From an uncultured Lachnospiraceae bacterium (GTDB taxonomy: Bacteria; Bacillota; Clostridia; Lachnospirales; Lachnospiraceae), in contig CAMNSD010000011.1 of the NCBI GenBank assembly GCA_946554445.1, positions 56,368 through 120,367 on the forward strand: a stretch of 64,000 bases of DNA. Reading direction: 5' to 3'. The position numbers and the translations under genes were made by a program. How positions within the stretch are numbered: position 1 is the stretch's first letter; every line of letters begins with the position of its first letter. This document shows positions 44,826 to 54,189 of the stretch, one piece after another. The notes under the pieces were generated by a model. That model was not told the origin of the DNA. It made no database searches and was given only the letters and a program-made list of their open reading frames with translations.

Positions 44826-45665
44826 ATGCGTATTGACAAGATTATCAACAACAATATCGTTTCTGTTAGGGATTATCACGGGGTAGAGATGGTCGCCATG
44901 GGGAGAGGGATAGGTTTTGGAAGAAGACCTGGAGACGAGATTGATGATAAAGTAGTTGAGAAAACTTTTAGACTGAATAATATGAACGACAAGGAACACT
45001 TTAAAGAACTACTGGCATCGCTCCCATTGGAACATATCAGGCTATCAGCAGACATTATTACTTATGCGAAGGAAAGCCTGGGACTGGTACTGAGTCAGAA
45101 TGTGTATCTGACGCTGACAGACCATATCGGGTTTATTTTAAATAAATTTCATGATGGCATGGCATTTAACAATGTGCTGTATGATGAGGTCAGACTTTTC
45201 TATCCGTTGGAGTATTCGGTAGGCAGGTATGCACTCGAATTGATTGAAGAGAGAACACAATGCCGTTTGAATGAAGACGAAGCGGCTAGTATTGCACTCC
45301 ATTTGATTAACGGAGAAGTGGGTTCCGCTATGGGCACAACTTTTTTCATGGTCAAGATGATGCGTGAGATGATGGAGTGGATTGAGAAGGAGATTCCGAT
45401 TCCGAGTGGAAGGACTTATCCCAAAGAAGGATTGATTGCGGATTTGAAGCAGCTTTGCAACAGGCTGGTCACAGAGGAACCGATGCACGGACGGACAGAC
45501 GAAGCGCTCTATGAATTTGTGAGGGAACATTACCAGGAGGAATACCAGATCATCAACAGTGTTGGTGAATACATAGAGAAAGAATACGAATGCAATATGA
45601 CGGAGGAAGAGAAAATTCATCTGGTGTTGAATATTAAACGAATGAGAGATCTATATACCTGTTAA
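44826..45665 (+). CDS. licT: BglG-family transcriptional antiterminator (LicT-like)
   Basis: The 279-residue protein has an N-terminal CAT RNA-binding domain (MRIDKIINNNIVSVRD, GRGIGFGRRPGDEID) and two PRD domains with conserved histidines (SLPLEHIRLS and NKFHDGMAFNN in PRD1; EDEAASIALHLINGE in PRD1/2, EEKIHLVLNI at the end). PTS phosphorylation of the PRDs decides whether it binds the RAT just upstream of its own gene. The ATG at 44826 begins the CAT domain; the longer frame from 44751 starts inside the terminator T-run. It controls itself and the PTS genes that follow. Confidence 0.94.
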   Translation: MRIDKIINNNIVSVRDYHGVEMVAMGRGIGFGRRPGDEIDDKVVEKTFRLNNMNDKEHFKELLASLPLEHIRLSADIITYAKESLGLVLSQNVYLTLTDHIGFILNKFHDGMAFNNVLYDEVRLFYPLEYSVGRYALELIEERTQCRLNEDEAASIALHLINGEVGSAMGTTFFMVKMMREMMEWIEKEIPIPSGRTYPKEGLIADLKQLCNRLVTEEPMHGRTDEALYEFVREHYQEEYQIINSVGEYIEKEYECNMTEEEKIHLVLNIKRMRDLYTC

Positions 45666-45699
45666 TACTATAATCAAAAAGGGAAAGGAGGGGAGGGAA

Positions 45700-46185
45700 A
45701 TGAAAATACTTCAAAACTTATTCGCAAAGGGTGGAATTGTGGTCGGTGCGCCGGTGGCAGGAAGCCTGGTCAGCATCAAGGATGTCAGCGATCCGACTTT
45801 TGGCGAGGAAATCCTTGGCAAAGGCGTTGCGATCATTCCCTCGGACAATCGGATTTATGCGCCGGTAGACGGCAAGGTGGCAACGGTGTTCCCTACCGGT
45901 CATGCTGTGGCAGTTGTCGGGAATGACGGCATGGAGATTTTGATCCATGTGGGACTCGATACGGTGAAGCTGAACGGAGAGCATTTCACGATTCATGCGG
46001 AGGAAGGGCAGGAGGTTAAGAAAGGAGACCTGCTTCTGGAAGCGGATTTAGAGCAGATTAAGGCGGCCGGATATGATATCATCACGCCGATTGTAATCTG
46101 CAATACTGATGAGTTTACGGAGATACAGCCGGAGGAGCCTAAGACGGTGGCGCCGGGAGATGATGTCATGAAACTGCGTAAATAA
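45700..46185 (+). CDS. crr: PTS glucose-type EIIA component
   Basis: The 161-residue protein is a free-standing EIIA of the glucose family. The phosphoacceptor is H83 in MEILIHVGLDTV, with H68 (PTGHA) as the second active-site histidine. It receives phosphate from HPr and passes it to an EIIB domain, most likely the one in the EIICB protein encoded downstream. AAAGGAGGGGAGGG precedes the ATG. Confidence 0.95.
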   Translation: MKILQNLFAKGGIVVGAPVAGSLVSIKDVSDPTFGEEILGKGVAIIPSDNRIYAPVDGKVATVFPTGHAVAVVGNDGMEILIHVGLDTVKLNGEHFTIHAEEGQEVKKGDLLLEADLEQIKAAGYDIITPIVICNTDEFTEIQPEEPKTVAPGDDVMKLRK

Positions 46186-46200
46186 TAGAAGGAGGCTTGC

Positions 46201-47817
46201 ATGAATCGATATGTCGGCAAAAGTGTATTAAAAGGTGTTGCCGTGGGCCGGGTTTTCTGTTATCAGAAGCAGGAAATTCACATCGAACAGACAAAGGTCC
46301 AGGATGTGGAAGCGGAACTGTCCCGGTTTCAGAAAGCGGTGGGGAAAGCGAAGGAACAGTTGACCGCACTCTATGACGCGGCGCTTGCCAATGTGGGCGA
46401 AGACCATGCGATGATTTTTGATATACATCGCATGATGTTGGAAGACGATGATTACTTGGAAGCCATAGAGGGAGCGATCAAGGAAGGCACCAACGCCGAG
46501 TATGCTGTGGAGATGGCACAGGATCAGTTTTCCGAATTGTTCGCCTCCATGGATGATGAGTATATGAAGGCGAGAGCGGTTGATATCAAGGATATTTCGC
46601 AGCGGGTTATCAGGATTCTGTTAGGGATATCGGAAGACGGGGTGCCCACGGATGAACCGGTGATTCTGATCGCAGATGATTTGACGCCGAGTGAGACCGT
46701 AAAGATGGATAAGAATAAGATTCTTGCCTTTGTGACGGTGCGGGGTTCTTCCAATTCCCATACCGCAATTCTGGCCAGAAGCATGAATCTTCCGGCATTA
46801 GTCAATACTAAAATGGAACCGGCGGAGGATTGGAACGGCAAAGTCGGTGTGGTGGACGGATTTAACGGCGAGTTCATCTTGGATCCGGAGAAAGATGTGT
46901 TGGATGAGATGGTCCGGCGTAAGAACCAGTGGGTAGCCGATCTGGAGATGCTGGAGGAACTGAAGGGCAAGGATAATGTTACTGGCGATGGAAGACGGAT
47001 CGACATCTTTGCCAATATTGGAAAGGTGAGCGATGCGGATCCGGCTCTGGAGGCAGACGCCGGCGGCATTGGATTATTCCGCAGTGAATTTCTCTATCTT
47101 GGGCGGGATACATTCCCCACAGAGGAGGAACAGTTCGCTAGTTATAAGGCTGTGCTTGAGAAGATGGAAGGAAAGAAAGTGGTCATTCGTACCCTGGATA
47201 TCGGGGCGGATAAGAAGGTGGATTATTTCCATCTGGATCCGGAAGAGAATCCGGCGTTGGGTTACCGGGCTATCAGGATTTGTCTTGACCGGCCGGAAAT
47301 CTTTATTACACAGCTGCGGGCAATATATCGTGCTTCCGCATACGGCAGGGCTTCGATTATGTTCCCGATGATCGTGTCGGTGGAGGAAGTGAAACGGATT
47401 AAAGAGATTGTGGAACAGGTCAGGGAGGAACTTCGGGTGGAAGGGTATCCCATGGGAGAAGTGGAACTGGGCATTATGGTGGAAACACCGGCGGCGGCCC
47501 TGCTCTCCGAGGAACTCGCCAAAGAGGTAGACTTTTTCAGCATCGGTACCAATGACCTGACGCAATATACGCTGGCAGTAGACCGCCAGAACCAGAAACT
47601 GGAAAGCACCTGTAATACCCATCACCCGGCTGTGCTTAAGCTGATCGAGATGACGGTAAAGAACGGGCATAAGGCAGGCATATGGGTAGGTATCTGCGGG
47701 GAACTGGCAGCAGATACGGATCTGACGGAGACGTTCTTAGATATGGGCGTAGACGAATTGAGTGTATCCGCCTCATCCGTATTGAAGGTGCGCAAGGCAG
47801 TGAGAGATATCACATGA
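46201..47817 (+). CDS. ptsI: PTS Enzyme I (phosphoenolpyruvate-protein phosphotransferase)
   Basis: The 538-residue protein starts the PTS phosphorelay by taking phosphate from phosphoenolpyruvate and giving it to HPr. The phosphohistidine is H187 in RGSSNSHTAILARSM; the C-terminal barrel has GIGLFRSEFLY, IRTLDIGADKK and the active-site C-containing GICGELAAD near residue 500. The length is slightly shorter than the usual 570. It is 15 bases after crr and 21 bases before ptsH. Confidence 0.96.
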   Translation: MNRYVGKSVLKGVAVGRVFCYQKQEIHIEQTKVQDVEAELSRFQKAVGKAKEQLTALYDAALANVGEDHAMIFDIHRMMLEDDDYLEAIEGAIKEGTNAEYAVEMAQDQFSELFASMDDEYMKARAVDIKDISQRVIRILLGISEDGVPTDEPVILIADDLTPSETVKMDKNKILAFVTVRGSSNSHTAILARSMNLPALVNTKMEPAEDWNGKVGVVDGFNGEFILDPEKDVLDEMVRRKNQWVADLEMLEELKGKDNVTGDGRRIDIFANIGKVSDADPALEADAGGIGLFRSEFLYLGRDTFPTEEEQFASYKAVLEKMEGKKVVIRTLDIGADKKVDYFHLDPEENPALGYRAIRICLDRPEIFITQLRAIYRASAYGRASIMFPMIVSVEEVKRIKEIVEQVREELRVEGYPMGEVELGIMVETPAAALLSEELAKEVDFFSIGTNDLTQYTLAVDRQNQKLESTCNTHHPAVLKLIEMTVKNGHKAGIWVGICGELAADTDLTETFLDMGVDELSVSASSVLKVRKAVRDIT

Positions 47818-47838
47818 AACTGACGAGGGGGTGAAAAT

Positions 47839-48096
47839 GTGAAAGAGTTCCAATATGTAATTCAGGATCCCGTTGGTCTGCATGCGAGACCGGCAGGTCT
47901 GCTGGTGAAACAGGCAGGAGGTTTTCAGAGTAAGGTCACGGTAGAGTGCAACGGTAAAAGCGCCGATGCCAGAAAGCTGATCATGCTCATGAGTCTTGGC
48001 ATCAAACAGGGTATGGAAGTCACCTGTAAAATCGAAGGCGAAGATGAAGAGACGGCGGCGGAAGCGCTGCAGAAGTTTTTCCAGGAGAATCTATAA
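47839..48096 (+). CDS. ptsH: HPr phosphocarrier protein lacking Ser46
   Basis: The 85-residue HPr starts with GTG behind GAGGGGGTG. H15 in DPVGLHARPAG takes phosphate from Enzyme I. Counting from H15 with no gap, position 46, normally the regulatory serine phosphorylated by HPr kinase, is Lys (ADARKLIMLMSLG), while the following SLGI helix and K40 are kept. This carrier should work in transport but should not enter the HPr(Ser-P)/CcpA control circuit in the usual way. Confidence 0.95.
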   Translation: MKEFQYVIQDPVGLHARPAGLLVKQAGGFQSKVTVECNGKSADARKLIMLMSLGIKQGMEVTCKIEGEDEETAAEALQKFFQENL

Positions 48097-48170
48097 GTTT
48101 AAACCAAGTTAATCTTAGGTTTTGTGCTAGGGCAGAACCGTAAAATAAATTAAGAAGGGGGTTACACTTT

Positions 48171-49640
48171 ATGATGAAATATTTACAGAAACTGGGTAAG
48201 GCATTGATGCTTCCCGTGGCATGTCTGCCGATATGTGGTATTCTGATGGGTATCGGATATGCTTTATGTCCGTCTACCATGCAGGGTGGTGAGATGCATG
48301 GCTTCCTGAATCTGCTGGGATTCTTCCTGGTGAAGGCAGGCGGCGCACTGATTGATAATATGGCGCTTCTGTTTGTTATCGGCGTCGGTGTCGGCATGGC
48401 TGACGATCACGACGGTACGGCAGGTCTTGCGGCATTCGCATCTTGGCTGATGATGACGAATCTGCTTGCTACAGGTACAGTGACAGCAATGATGCCTTCT
48501 ATCGCAGAAAGTGCGAATAAGACACTTGCATTCAATAAGATTGCGAATCCGTTTATCGGTATTCTGGCTGGTATTATCGGCGCAACCTGCTATAATAAAT
48601 TCAAATCAACGAAATTGCCGGATTGGCTGTCATTCTTTAGCGGCAAACGTTGCGTAGCTATTATTTCAGGTGTGGTATCCATCGTTGTAGCGGCAATTCT
48701 GTTGGTTGTATGGCCGATCATCTTCGGCGCACTGATCGCAGTTGGTGAAGGCATCGTTGGTATGGGAGCAGTTGGCGCAGGTATCTATGCATTCCTGAAC
48801 AGATTGCTGATTCCGACAGGTCTGCATCATGCACTTAACAATGTATTCTGGTTTGACACCATTGGCTTGGGTGACCTCAGTCATTTCTGGGCAGGTGAGA
48901 CCAGCGCAGATGTGACATGGAGCCTTGGTATGTACATGTCCGGTTTCTTCCCTTGTATGATGTTCGGTATTCCTGGTGCGGCACTGGCGATGATTCATAC
49001 AGCGAAAGATAACAAGAAGAAAGTTGCAATTGGTCTGGTAGCTTCCGCAGCAGTTTGTTCCTTTGTCTGTGGTGTTACAGAGCCTTTCGAGTTTGGTTTC
49101 ATGTTCTTGGCACCTGTGTTATATCTGATTTATGCATTGTTATATGGTATCTTTACTGTTATCGTTACACTGATTGGATTCCGTGCAGGTTTCAGTTTCT
49201 CAGCTGGCGCGACAGACCTTGTATTTTCAGCATCGCTTCCGGCGGCACAGAACACATGGATGATCATCCCTCTGGGTATTGCAGCATTCGCAGTATTCTA
49301 TGTTGTATTCCGGTTCGCGATTGTTAAATTTGACCTGAAAACACCGGGTAGAGAAGATGATGATGTAGAAGAAGAGAAGAAGGCAGTACTTTCCAACAGT
49401 GACTATACAGAAGTGGCATCTATCATTCTGGAAGGTCTCGGCGGTAAAGACAATGTGACATCTCTTGATAATTGTATCACAAGACTTCGTATGGAGATCA
49501 AGGATTACACATTGGTTGATGAGAAGAAGATTAAGTCAGCAGGCGTTGCCGGTGTTATGAGACCTGGCAAGTCATCGGTACAGGTTATCGTAGGAACCAA
49601 GGTACAGTTTGTAGCTGACGAGATGAAGAAAATGTTATAG
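48171..49640 (+). CDS. PTS EIICB, N-acetylglucosamine/glucose family
   Basis: The 489-residue permease has about ten membrane helices in the EIIC part (residues 1-400; GLHHALNNVFWFDTIG and VTEPFEFGFMFLAP are sugar-site motifs of the glucose/GlcNAc family), a charged linker, then an EIIB domain with phosphocysteine C435 (LDNCITRLRM). Neighbouring nagA points to N-acetylglucosamine as substrate. No EIIA domain is fused; the separate crr product supplies it. AGGGGG precedes the ATG. Confidence 0.93.
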   Translation: MMKYLQKLGKALMLPVACLPICGILMGIGYALCPSTMQGGEMHGFLNLLGFFLVKAGGALIDNMALLFVIGVGVGMADDHDGTAGLAAFASWLMMTNLLATGTVTAMMPSIAESANKTLAFNKIANPFIGILAGIIGATCYNKFKSTKLPDWLSFFSGKRCVAIISGVVSIVVAAILLVVWPIIFGALIAVGEGIVGMGAVGAGIYAFLNRLLIPTGLHHALNNVFWFDTIGLGDLSHFWAGETSADVTWSLGMYMSGFFPCMMFGIPGAALAMIHTAKDNKKKVAIGLVASAAVCSFVCGVTEPFEFGFMFLAPVLYLIYALLYGIFTVIVTLIGFRAGFSFSAGATDLVFSASLPAAQNTWMIIPLGIAAFAVFYVVFRFAIVKFDLKTPGREDDDVEEEKKAVLSNSDYTEVASIILEGLGGKDNVTSLDNCITRLRMEIKDYTLVDEKKIKSAGVAGVMRPGKSSVQVIVGTKVQFVADEMKKML

Positions 49641-49677
49641 GTATTGTTTCGTATCATAGTATCAAAATCCCTGGCAT

Positions 49678-49701
49678 AGCGGAGGCCCTCGGGCCTCTGC
49701 T
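49678..49701 (+). terminator. Hairpin between EIICB and nagA genes
   Basis: AGCGGAGGCC (49678-49687) pairs with GGCCTCTGCT (49692-49701), loop CTCG, one G-T pair. Only an AT-rich tail follows, so it may be an mRNA-stabilising or partial attenuating hairpin. Confidence 0.55.
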
Positions 49702-49746
49702 ATTATTAATATATTATTGATAGATATAGGAAAGGAGACAAGAGTC

Positions 49747-50883
49747 ATGATTATCACGAATGTCAGTGTCTATACGGAAGAAGGAAAGTTTGAAAAACGG
49801 GATATCTATATTAAAGATGCTCTTTTTACAAATTCTGCGAAGGAGGCAGAAGATGGACAGGCCATAGATGCGTCTGGCTGTGTGGCGATACCGGGGCTTA
49901 CGGATATCCATTTTCACGGCTGTATGGGGCATGATTTCTGTGATGGAACGAGAGAAGCGGTCGATGCCATGGCGGCCTATGAGGCGAGTGTCGGTGTCAC
50001 CAATATAGTGCCGGCTTCCATGACGCTTTCGGAGGAGATGCTTCTCGGAATCTGCAGTACGGCAAAGGCATACAAAGAAGAGGGCTTGCAGGAGAAGCGG
50101 GCGCATTTCCAGGGTATCAATATGGAAGGGCCTTTTGTGTCTGTTGCTAAGAAGGGTGCTCAGAATGCTGCCTATATCTATAAGCCGGATGCAGAGATGT
50201 TTGCTCGGTTAAATGAGGCATCCGGAAATTGTGTTAAGCTGTTGGATATTGCACCGGAAGAGGAAGGCGGCATGGAGTTGATCGACAAATGGCATGACCG
50301 TGTGGTGATATCGTTGGCCCATACCTGTGCTGATTATGATACGGCTATAGAAGCGTTTCAGAGGGGCGCCAGTCATGTAACGCATCTGTATAATGCCATG
50401 AATCCCTACACGCACAGGGCGCCGGGGCTGATTGGCGCAGCGGCGGATGAGGAAAAGGTTGAGGTGGAACTGATCTGCGATGGCGTGCATATTCATCCGG
50501 CTGCAGTCAGGACAACTTTTAAGATATTTGGAGATGACCGCATTATCCTGATCAGTGACAGTATGCGTGCGACTGGATTAGAGGATGGCGATTACACGCT
50601 TGGCGGCCAGGATGTGAAAGTGACAGGCAGTCTTGCCACATTGAAGGACGGGACGATTGCCGGCTCCGTAACCAATTTGCTGGACTGTATGAGGACGGCG
50701 GTGTTGAAGATGGGGATTCCGTTGGAATCCGCAGTGAAATGTGCGGCGGTCAATCCGGCGAAGTGCGTGGGTATTTATGATACCTGTGGAAGTATCACCG
50801 CAGGCAAGACAGCGGATGTTGTACTGCTTGACAAGGAGGATCTGTCACTTAGGCAGGTGATACTCCGGGGCAAAGTACTGTAA
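49747..50883 (+). CDS. nagA: N-acetylglucosamine-6-phosphate deacetylase
   Basis: The 378-residue amidohydrolase converts GlcNAc-6-P, the product of PTS import, to glucosamine-6-P and acetate. Motifs: GLTDIHFHGCMGHD (metal His pair) near residue 54, NMEGPF near 121, SLAHTCAD near 187, THLYNAM near 210, CDGVHIHP near 240 and the catalytic Asp in LISDSMRATG near 269. AAAGGAG supports the ATG at 49747. No nagB is present within the window. Confidence 0.95.
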   Translation: MIITNVSVYTEEGKFEKRDIYIKDALFTNSAKEAEDGQAIDASGCVAIPGLTDIHFHGCMGHDFCDGTREAVDAMAAYEASVGVTNIVPASMTLSEEMLLGICSTAKAYKEEGLQEKRAHFQGINMEGPFVSVAKKGAQNAAYIYKPDAEMFARLNEASGNCVKLLDIAPEEEGGMELIDKWHDRVVISLAHTCADYDTAIEAFQRGASHVTHLYNAMNPYTHRAPGLIGAAADEEKVEVELICDGVHIHPAAVRTTFKIFGDDRIILISDSMRATGLEDGDYTLGGQDVKVTGSLATLKDGTIAGSVTNLLDCMRTAVLKMGIPLESAVKCAAVNPAKCVGIYDTCGSITAGKTADVVLLDKEDLSLRQVILRGKVL

Positions 50884-50895
50884 GACAGGGCTTTT

Positions 50896-51768
50896 TTAAA
50901 GATTTCGTTTCCGGTATTCGTTCGGGGAGCAGCCCACTTTCTTCAGGAATTGTCTGTTGAAGTTGGAAAGATTGTCATAACCGCAGCGATAGGAAATGGC
51001 AGAGACTTTATCACGGGTAGTGGTGAGCGCCTCGCAGGCGGCGGTAATCCGAAGCTGTGTGAGGTGTTCCATAGCGCCAACGCCTACGGTTTGTTTGAAG
51101 CATCTCATAAAATAGCTTTTGCTCAGGTGAACCAGGCTGGCAAGCCGCTCCACGGTGATTTCTTCCTGATAGTTTGCGGCCATATACTCAAGGGCGGGGC
51201 GGATCAGTTCGTTGGATCTTGTCCCGCTGTTTTTTTGTAAAAAGATATTTCCATTGTCCTGCAATAACCAGAACAATTTCAATAGTTCGCTCTTTAAAAG
51301 CAGATCCATCTGGGCACAGTCAGACCAAACACAGGCAAGGATCTGCTCTGCTGTGACTTTTATATGGTCATAATTCTTGGTATTCGGATGGATACGCACA
51401 TTCATCTGTATGGTTCCATTTACGATAGGGCGTATAAGCTCTACGCTGCAACGGTCGCTGCCGGTGTTACCGAGAAGGATGGGATGAAAAACGAATGCAT
51501 GATAGATCAGTTCATTGTCTTTGCAGGGATAGGCAGAGTGCAGCATATTGGGCGGCAGAACCAGGATGTCGCCTTCATGAGCCTCAAATTTCTGGACGCC
51601 GCAGATAAATTCGCCCTTGCCGCTGGTAATATAGTTGAGTTCAAATTCGTCGTGCCAGTGCATAGGCACGTTCATAAAGGATTCGGGTAGACGGCATTCA
51701 TAGTGGCTGTAGGGAATGTAGGGAGTGCTGTGCTGGCGTTTTTCTTTGGTGTCTTTTCCTGGAAGCAT
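50896..51768 (-). CDS. AraC-family transcriptional regulator
   Basis: The 290-residue protein has a cupin sensor (MHWHDEFELNYITSGKGEF, GDILVLPPNMLHSA) and a C-terminal double helix-turn-helix (VERLASLVHLSKSYFMRCF, VSAISYRCGYDNLSNFNRQF). The ATG at 51768 is preceded by AAAAGGAG at nine bases; the longer frame from 51816 lacks such a site. It is divergent from the GH31 gene and is its likely regulator. It is a paralog of the regulator at 35214-36089 by architecture. Confidence 0.9.
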   Translation of the reverse strand: MLPGKDTKEKRQHSTPYIPYSHYECRLPESFMNVPMHWHDEFELNYITSGKGEFICGVQKFEAHEGDILVLPPNMLHSAYPCKDNELIYHAFVFHPILLGNTGSDRCSVELIRPIVNGTIQMNVRIHPNTKNYDHIKVTAEQILACVWSDCAQMDLLLKSELLKLFWLLQDNGNIFLQKNSGTRSNELIRPALEYMAANYQEEITVERLASLVHLSKSYFMRCFKQTVGVGAMEHLTQLRITAACEALTTTRDKVSAISYRCGYDNLSNFNRQFLKKVGCSPNEYRKRNL

Positions 51769-51970
51769 TGTGTGAGGCTCCTTTTGTGTGTATGATTTCA
51801 TGGGTTTGACAGGCATGGTAAGGGATATGTTTGATAAGTATAATAGTATAGTATCATAATGTGGTAGGATTTCAATAGAAAATGAAAAGTTTGGGTAGTA
51901 TTATATTGTTGTAATGGAGCCGGACAGGATAGTATAGGGAAGAACAGGACAGCACAGGGCGGTACAGGAC

Positions 51971-52105
51971 AGCACAGAAAAACTGCTATCTTCGTCACCG
52001 CGCTTTCGCTCCGTTTCGGGCATAACGGACACTAAGCTCGTGAAAGACCTCGCTAAGTGCCGATGCCCTCAAAGGGGTTCCTTAAGATAGCAGTTTTTCT
52101 GTGCT
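51971..52105. repeat. 135-bp element with perfect 22-bp terminal inverted repeats
   Basis: The arms 51971-51992 and 52084-52105 are perfect 22-bp reverse complements. The 91-base interior has its own nested pairing: CCGTT/AACGG, GGGCAT (52018-52023) with ATGCCC (52063-52068), and CACT-A-AGC (52030-52037) with GCT-A-AGTG (52052-52059). GGGCAT lies in the loop of CCGTT/AACGG, allowing a pseudoknot. It has no open reading frame. It could be a MITE-like repeat or a structured RNA. It lies about 55 bases before the GH31 start. Confidence 0.8.
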
Positions 52106-52159
52106 TGTGCTTGGCCGGCAATTGTTACTGAATTTTAATTTGTGAATGGAGGGTTTGGT

Positions 52160-54184
52160 ATGAGATTTGAGAATGAGAACGGGGCGTTGGTGTGTTACCA
52201 CCAGGGGGAGATTTTGAGGATTGAGGCTTGGGGCGTAGATTCTTTTCGGGTGCGCGCTACGATGGACTATGGATTTACGGGAAGGGATTGGGCGTTGACT
52301 GAAAAGGTCAACGCATGTAACACTCAGATTACGGTGGAAGAGGTGGATCACTGGGTTGGGGATGGCACGATTGACAAGCGGGAGAAGGCCACGATTGTCA
52401 ATGGACGAATGAAAGCAATTGTCAACTTTGCGGGTGTGATTACTTTTTATAAGGATGACAAGCAGATTCTGCAGGAGTATTTCCGGTTTTATGACGGGAC
52501 GATTTCTAAGGAGAGTAGATGTCTGAAACTGTTGAACCGGGAATGGAAGGGGATTATTGGCGGCAGTGAATATTCTTTGAATCTGAAGTTTGAGAGCAAC
52601 CGGGACGAGAAGATTTTCGGCATGGGACAGTATCAACAGGCCTGTATGGATTTAAAGGGCTGCGTGCTGGAACTGGCGCAGCGCAATTCCCAGATTTCCG
52701 TGCCTTTTGCGGTCTCCTCCCTGGGGTATGGATTCCTGTGGAACAATCCGGCGGTGGGGCGTGTGACTTTCGGTAAGAATTATTACGAGTGGGTGGCCAG
52801 GTCCACGAGAGAGATGGATTACTGGATTACCGCAGCGGATACGCCGAAGCAGATTCTGGAAAATTATACAGCGGTGACCGGTCGTGCGGAAATATTCCCC
52901 GAAGATCTGATGGGATTGTGGCAGTGCAAGCTGCGTTACAGAACCCAGGAGGAAGTACTGAGTGTGGCTAGGCAGTATCAGAAGGAAGGGATCAAGATCG
53001 ATCAGATTGTGATCGACTTTTTCCACTGGACACTGCAGGGAGACTGGAAATTCGATGAGAAGTACTGGCCGGATCCCAAAGCGATGGTGGACGAATTGCA
53101 TGAGATGGGCATCAAGGTCATCGTATCCGTGTGGCCGTCAGTGGATCGTAAGAGTGAGAATTTTGGCCCGATGATGGAGAAGGGGCTGTTGATTAGGACA
53201 GAACGGGGCGCGGCGCAGACATACGATTATCAGGGAGACTGCGTGGAAATCGATCCTTTCAATCCTGAAACCAGGAAATATGTATGGGAAGTCTGTAAGA
53301 AAAATTATTATGATTACGGCATAGACGCCTTCTGGCTGGACAATTCCGAGCCGGATTACGGGGTTTATGATTTTGAGAATTACCGTTACAGCGATGGTCC
53401 TGCTCTGGCTGTCAGCAATCTGTACCCGCAGATGTACAGCCGTATCTTCTTTGACGAGATGAAGAAAGCGGGCAGAGGGACGGTAGTGAATCTTCTGCGC
53501 TGTGCCTGGGCGGGTTCCCAGAAGTATGGCAACGTGGTCTGGTCGGGGGATGTGCCTAGTACTTTTGAGGCCTTTGCGGATCAGTTGCAGTGCGGGCTCA
53601 ATATGGGGCTTGCGGGGATTCCCTGGTGGACGACAGACATTGGCGGATTTATGACAGATGACGTGAATGATGAGGATTTCAGGGAACTTCTGATTCGCTG
53701 GTATCAGTTTGCGGTCTATTCCCCGGTGCTTCGTATGCATGGGGACAGAGGGCCTTACAATATTCCACCTTTGGATGACAGGGACTGGGGCGGCGGTTAT
53801 CTGCACACCGGCCAGCCCAATGAATTGTGGAGTTATGGCGAGGATAATTATGCTATCATGAAGAAGTATTATGATATCCGCATCGAGATGCATGATTATA
53901 TCCGCAGATTATATGAGGAGGCCCATGAGAACGGCTCTCCCCTGCTGCGGACGATGTTCTATGAGTTCCCGGAGGATGTAAGGTGCTGGGAGATAGAGGA
54001 CCAGTATATGTTTGGTGACAAATACCTGGCGGCTCCGATCCTGCACCTGCATGAATTTTCACGGGATGTGTATCTGCCGGCCGGAAGCTGGAAGCTGACA
54101 TCTACCGGGGAAATCCATGAAGGCGGCCGTGTGGTCCATGTGGACGCCCCCATTGATTATATGCCGGTGTTTGAGAAAGTGTAA
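52160..54184 (+). CDS. GH31 alpha-xylosidase/alpha-glucosidase-like enzyme
   Basis: The 674-residue enzyme has an N-terminal beta-sandwich, then the GH31 barrel with nucleophile D394 in AFWLDNSEPDYG and acid/base D464 in VWSGDVPSTFE, followed by AGIPWWTTDIGGF and a C-terminal beta domain (LPAGSWKL). WLDNSEPD and the domain size fit the bacterial alpha-xylosidase or alpha-glucosidase groups; substrate cannot be decided. No signal peptide. AATGGAGGG supports the ATG at 52160. It is convergent with the SUFU gene, five bases apart. Confidence 0.9.
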   Translation: MRFENENGALVCYHQGEILRIEAWGVDSFRVRATMDYGFTGRDWALTEKVNACNTQITVEEVDHWVGDGTIDKREKATIVNGRMKAIVNFAGVITFYKDDKQILQEYFRFYDGTISKESRCLKLLNREWKGIIGGSEYSLNLKFESNRDEKIFGMGQYQQACMDLKGCVLELAQRNSQISVPFAVSSLGYGFLWNNPAVGRVTFGKNYYEWVARSTREMDYWITAADTPKQILENYTAVTGRAEIFPEDLMGLWQCKLRYRTQEEVLSVARQYQKEGIKIDQIVIDFFHWTLQGDWKFDEKYWPDPKAMVDELHEMGIKVIVSVWPSVDRKSENFGPMMEKGLLIRTERGAAQTYDYQGDCVEIDPFNPETRKYVWEVCKKNYYDYGIDAFWLDNSEPDYGVYDFENYRYSDGPALAVSNLYPQMYSRIFFDEMKKAGRGTVVNLLRCAWAGSQKYGNVVWSGDVPSTFEAFADQLQCGLNMGLAGIPWWTTDIGGFMTDDVNDEDFRELLIRWYQFAVYSPVLRMHGDRGPYNIPPLDDRDWGGGYLHTGQPNELWSYGEDNYAIMKKYYDIRIEMHDYIRRLYEEAHENGSPLLRTMFYEFPEDVRCWEIEDQYMFGDKYLAAPILHLHEFSRDVYLPAGSWKLTSTGEIHEGGRVVHVDAPIDYMPVFEKV

Positions 54185-54189
54185 GGCGC

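Noticed and set aside
53138..53893. 251-codon open frame antisense to the GH31 gene
   Set aside because: It lies wholly within the GH31 barrel sequence, whose catalytic motifs are intact.
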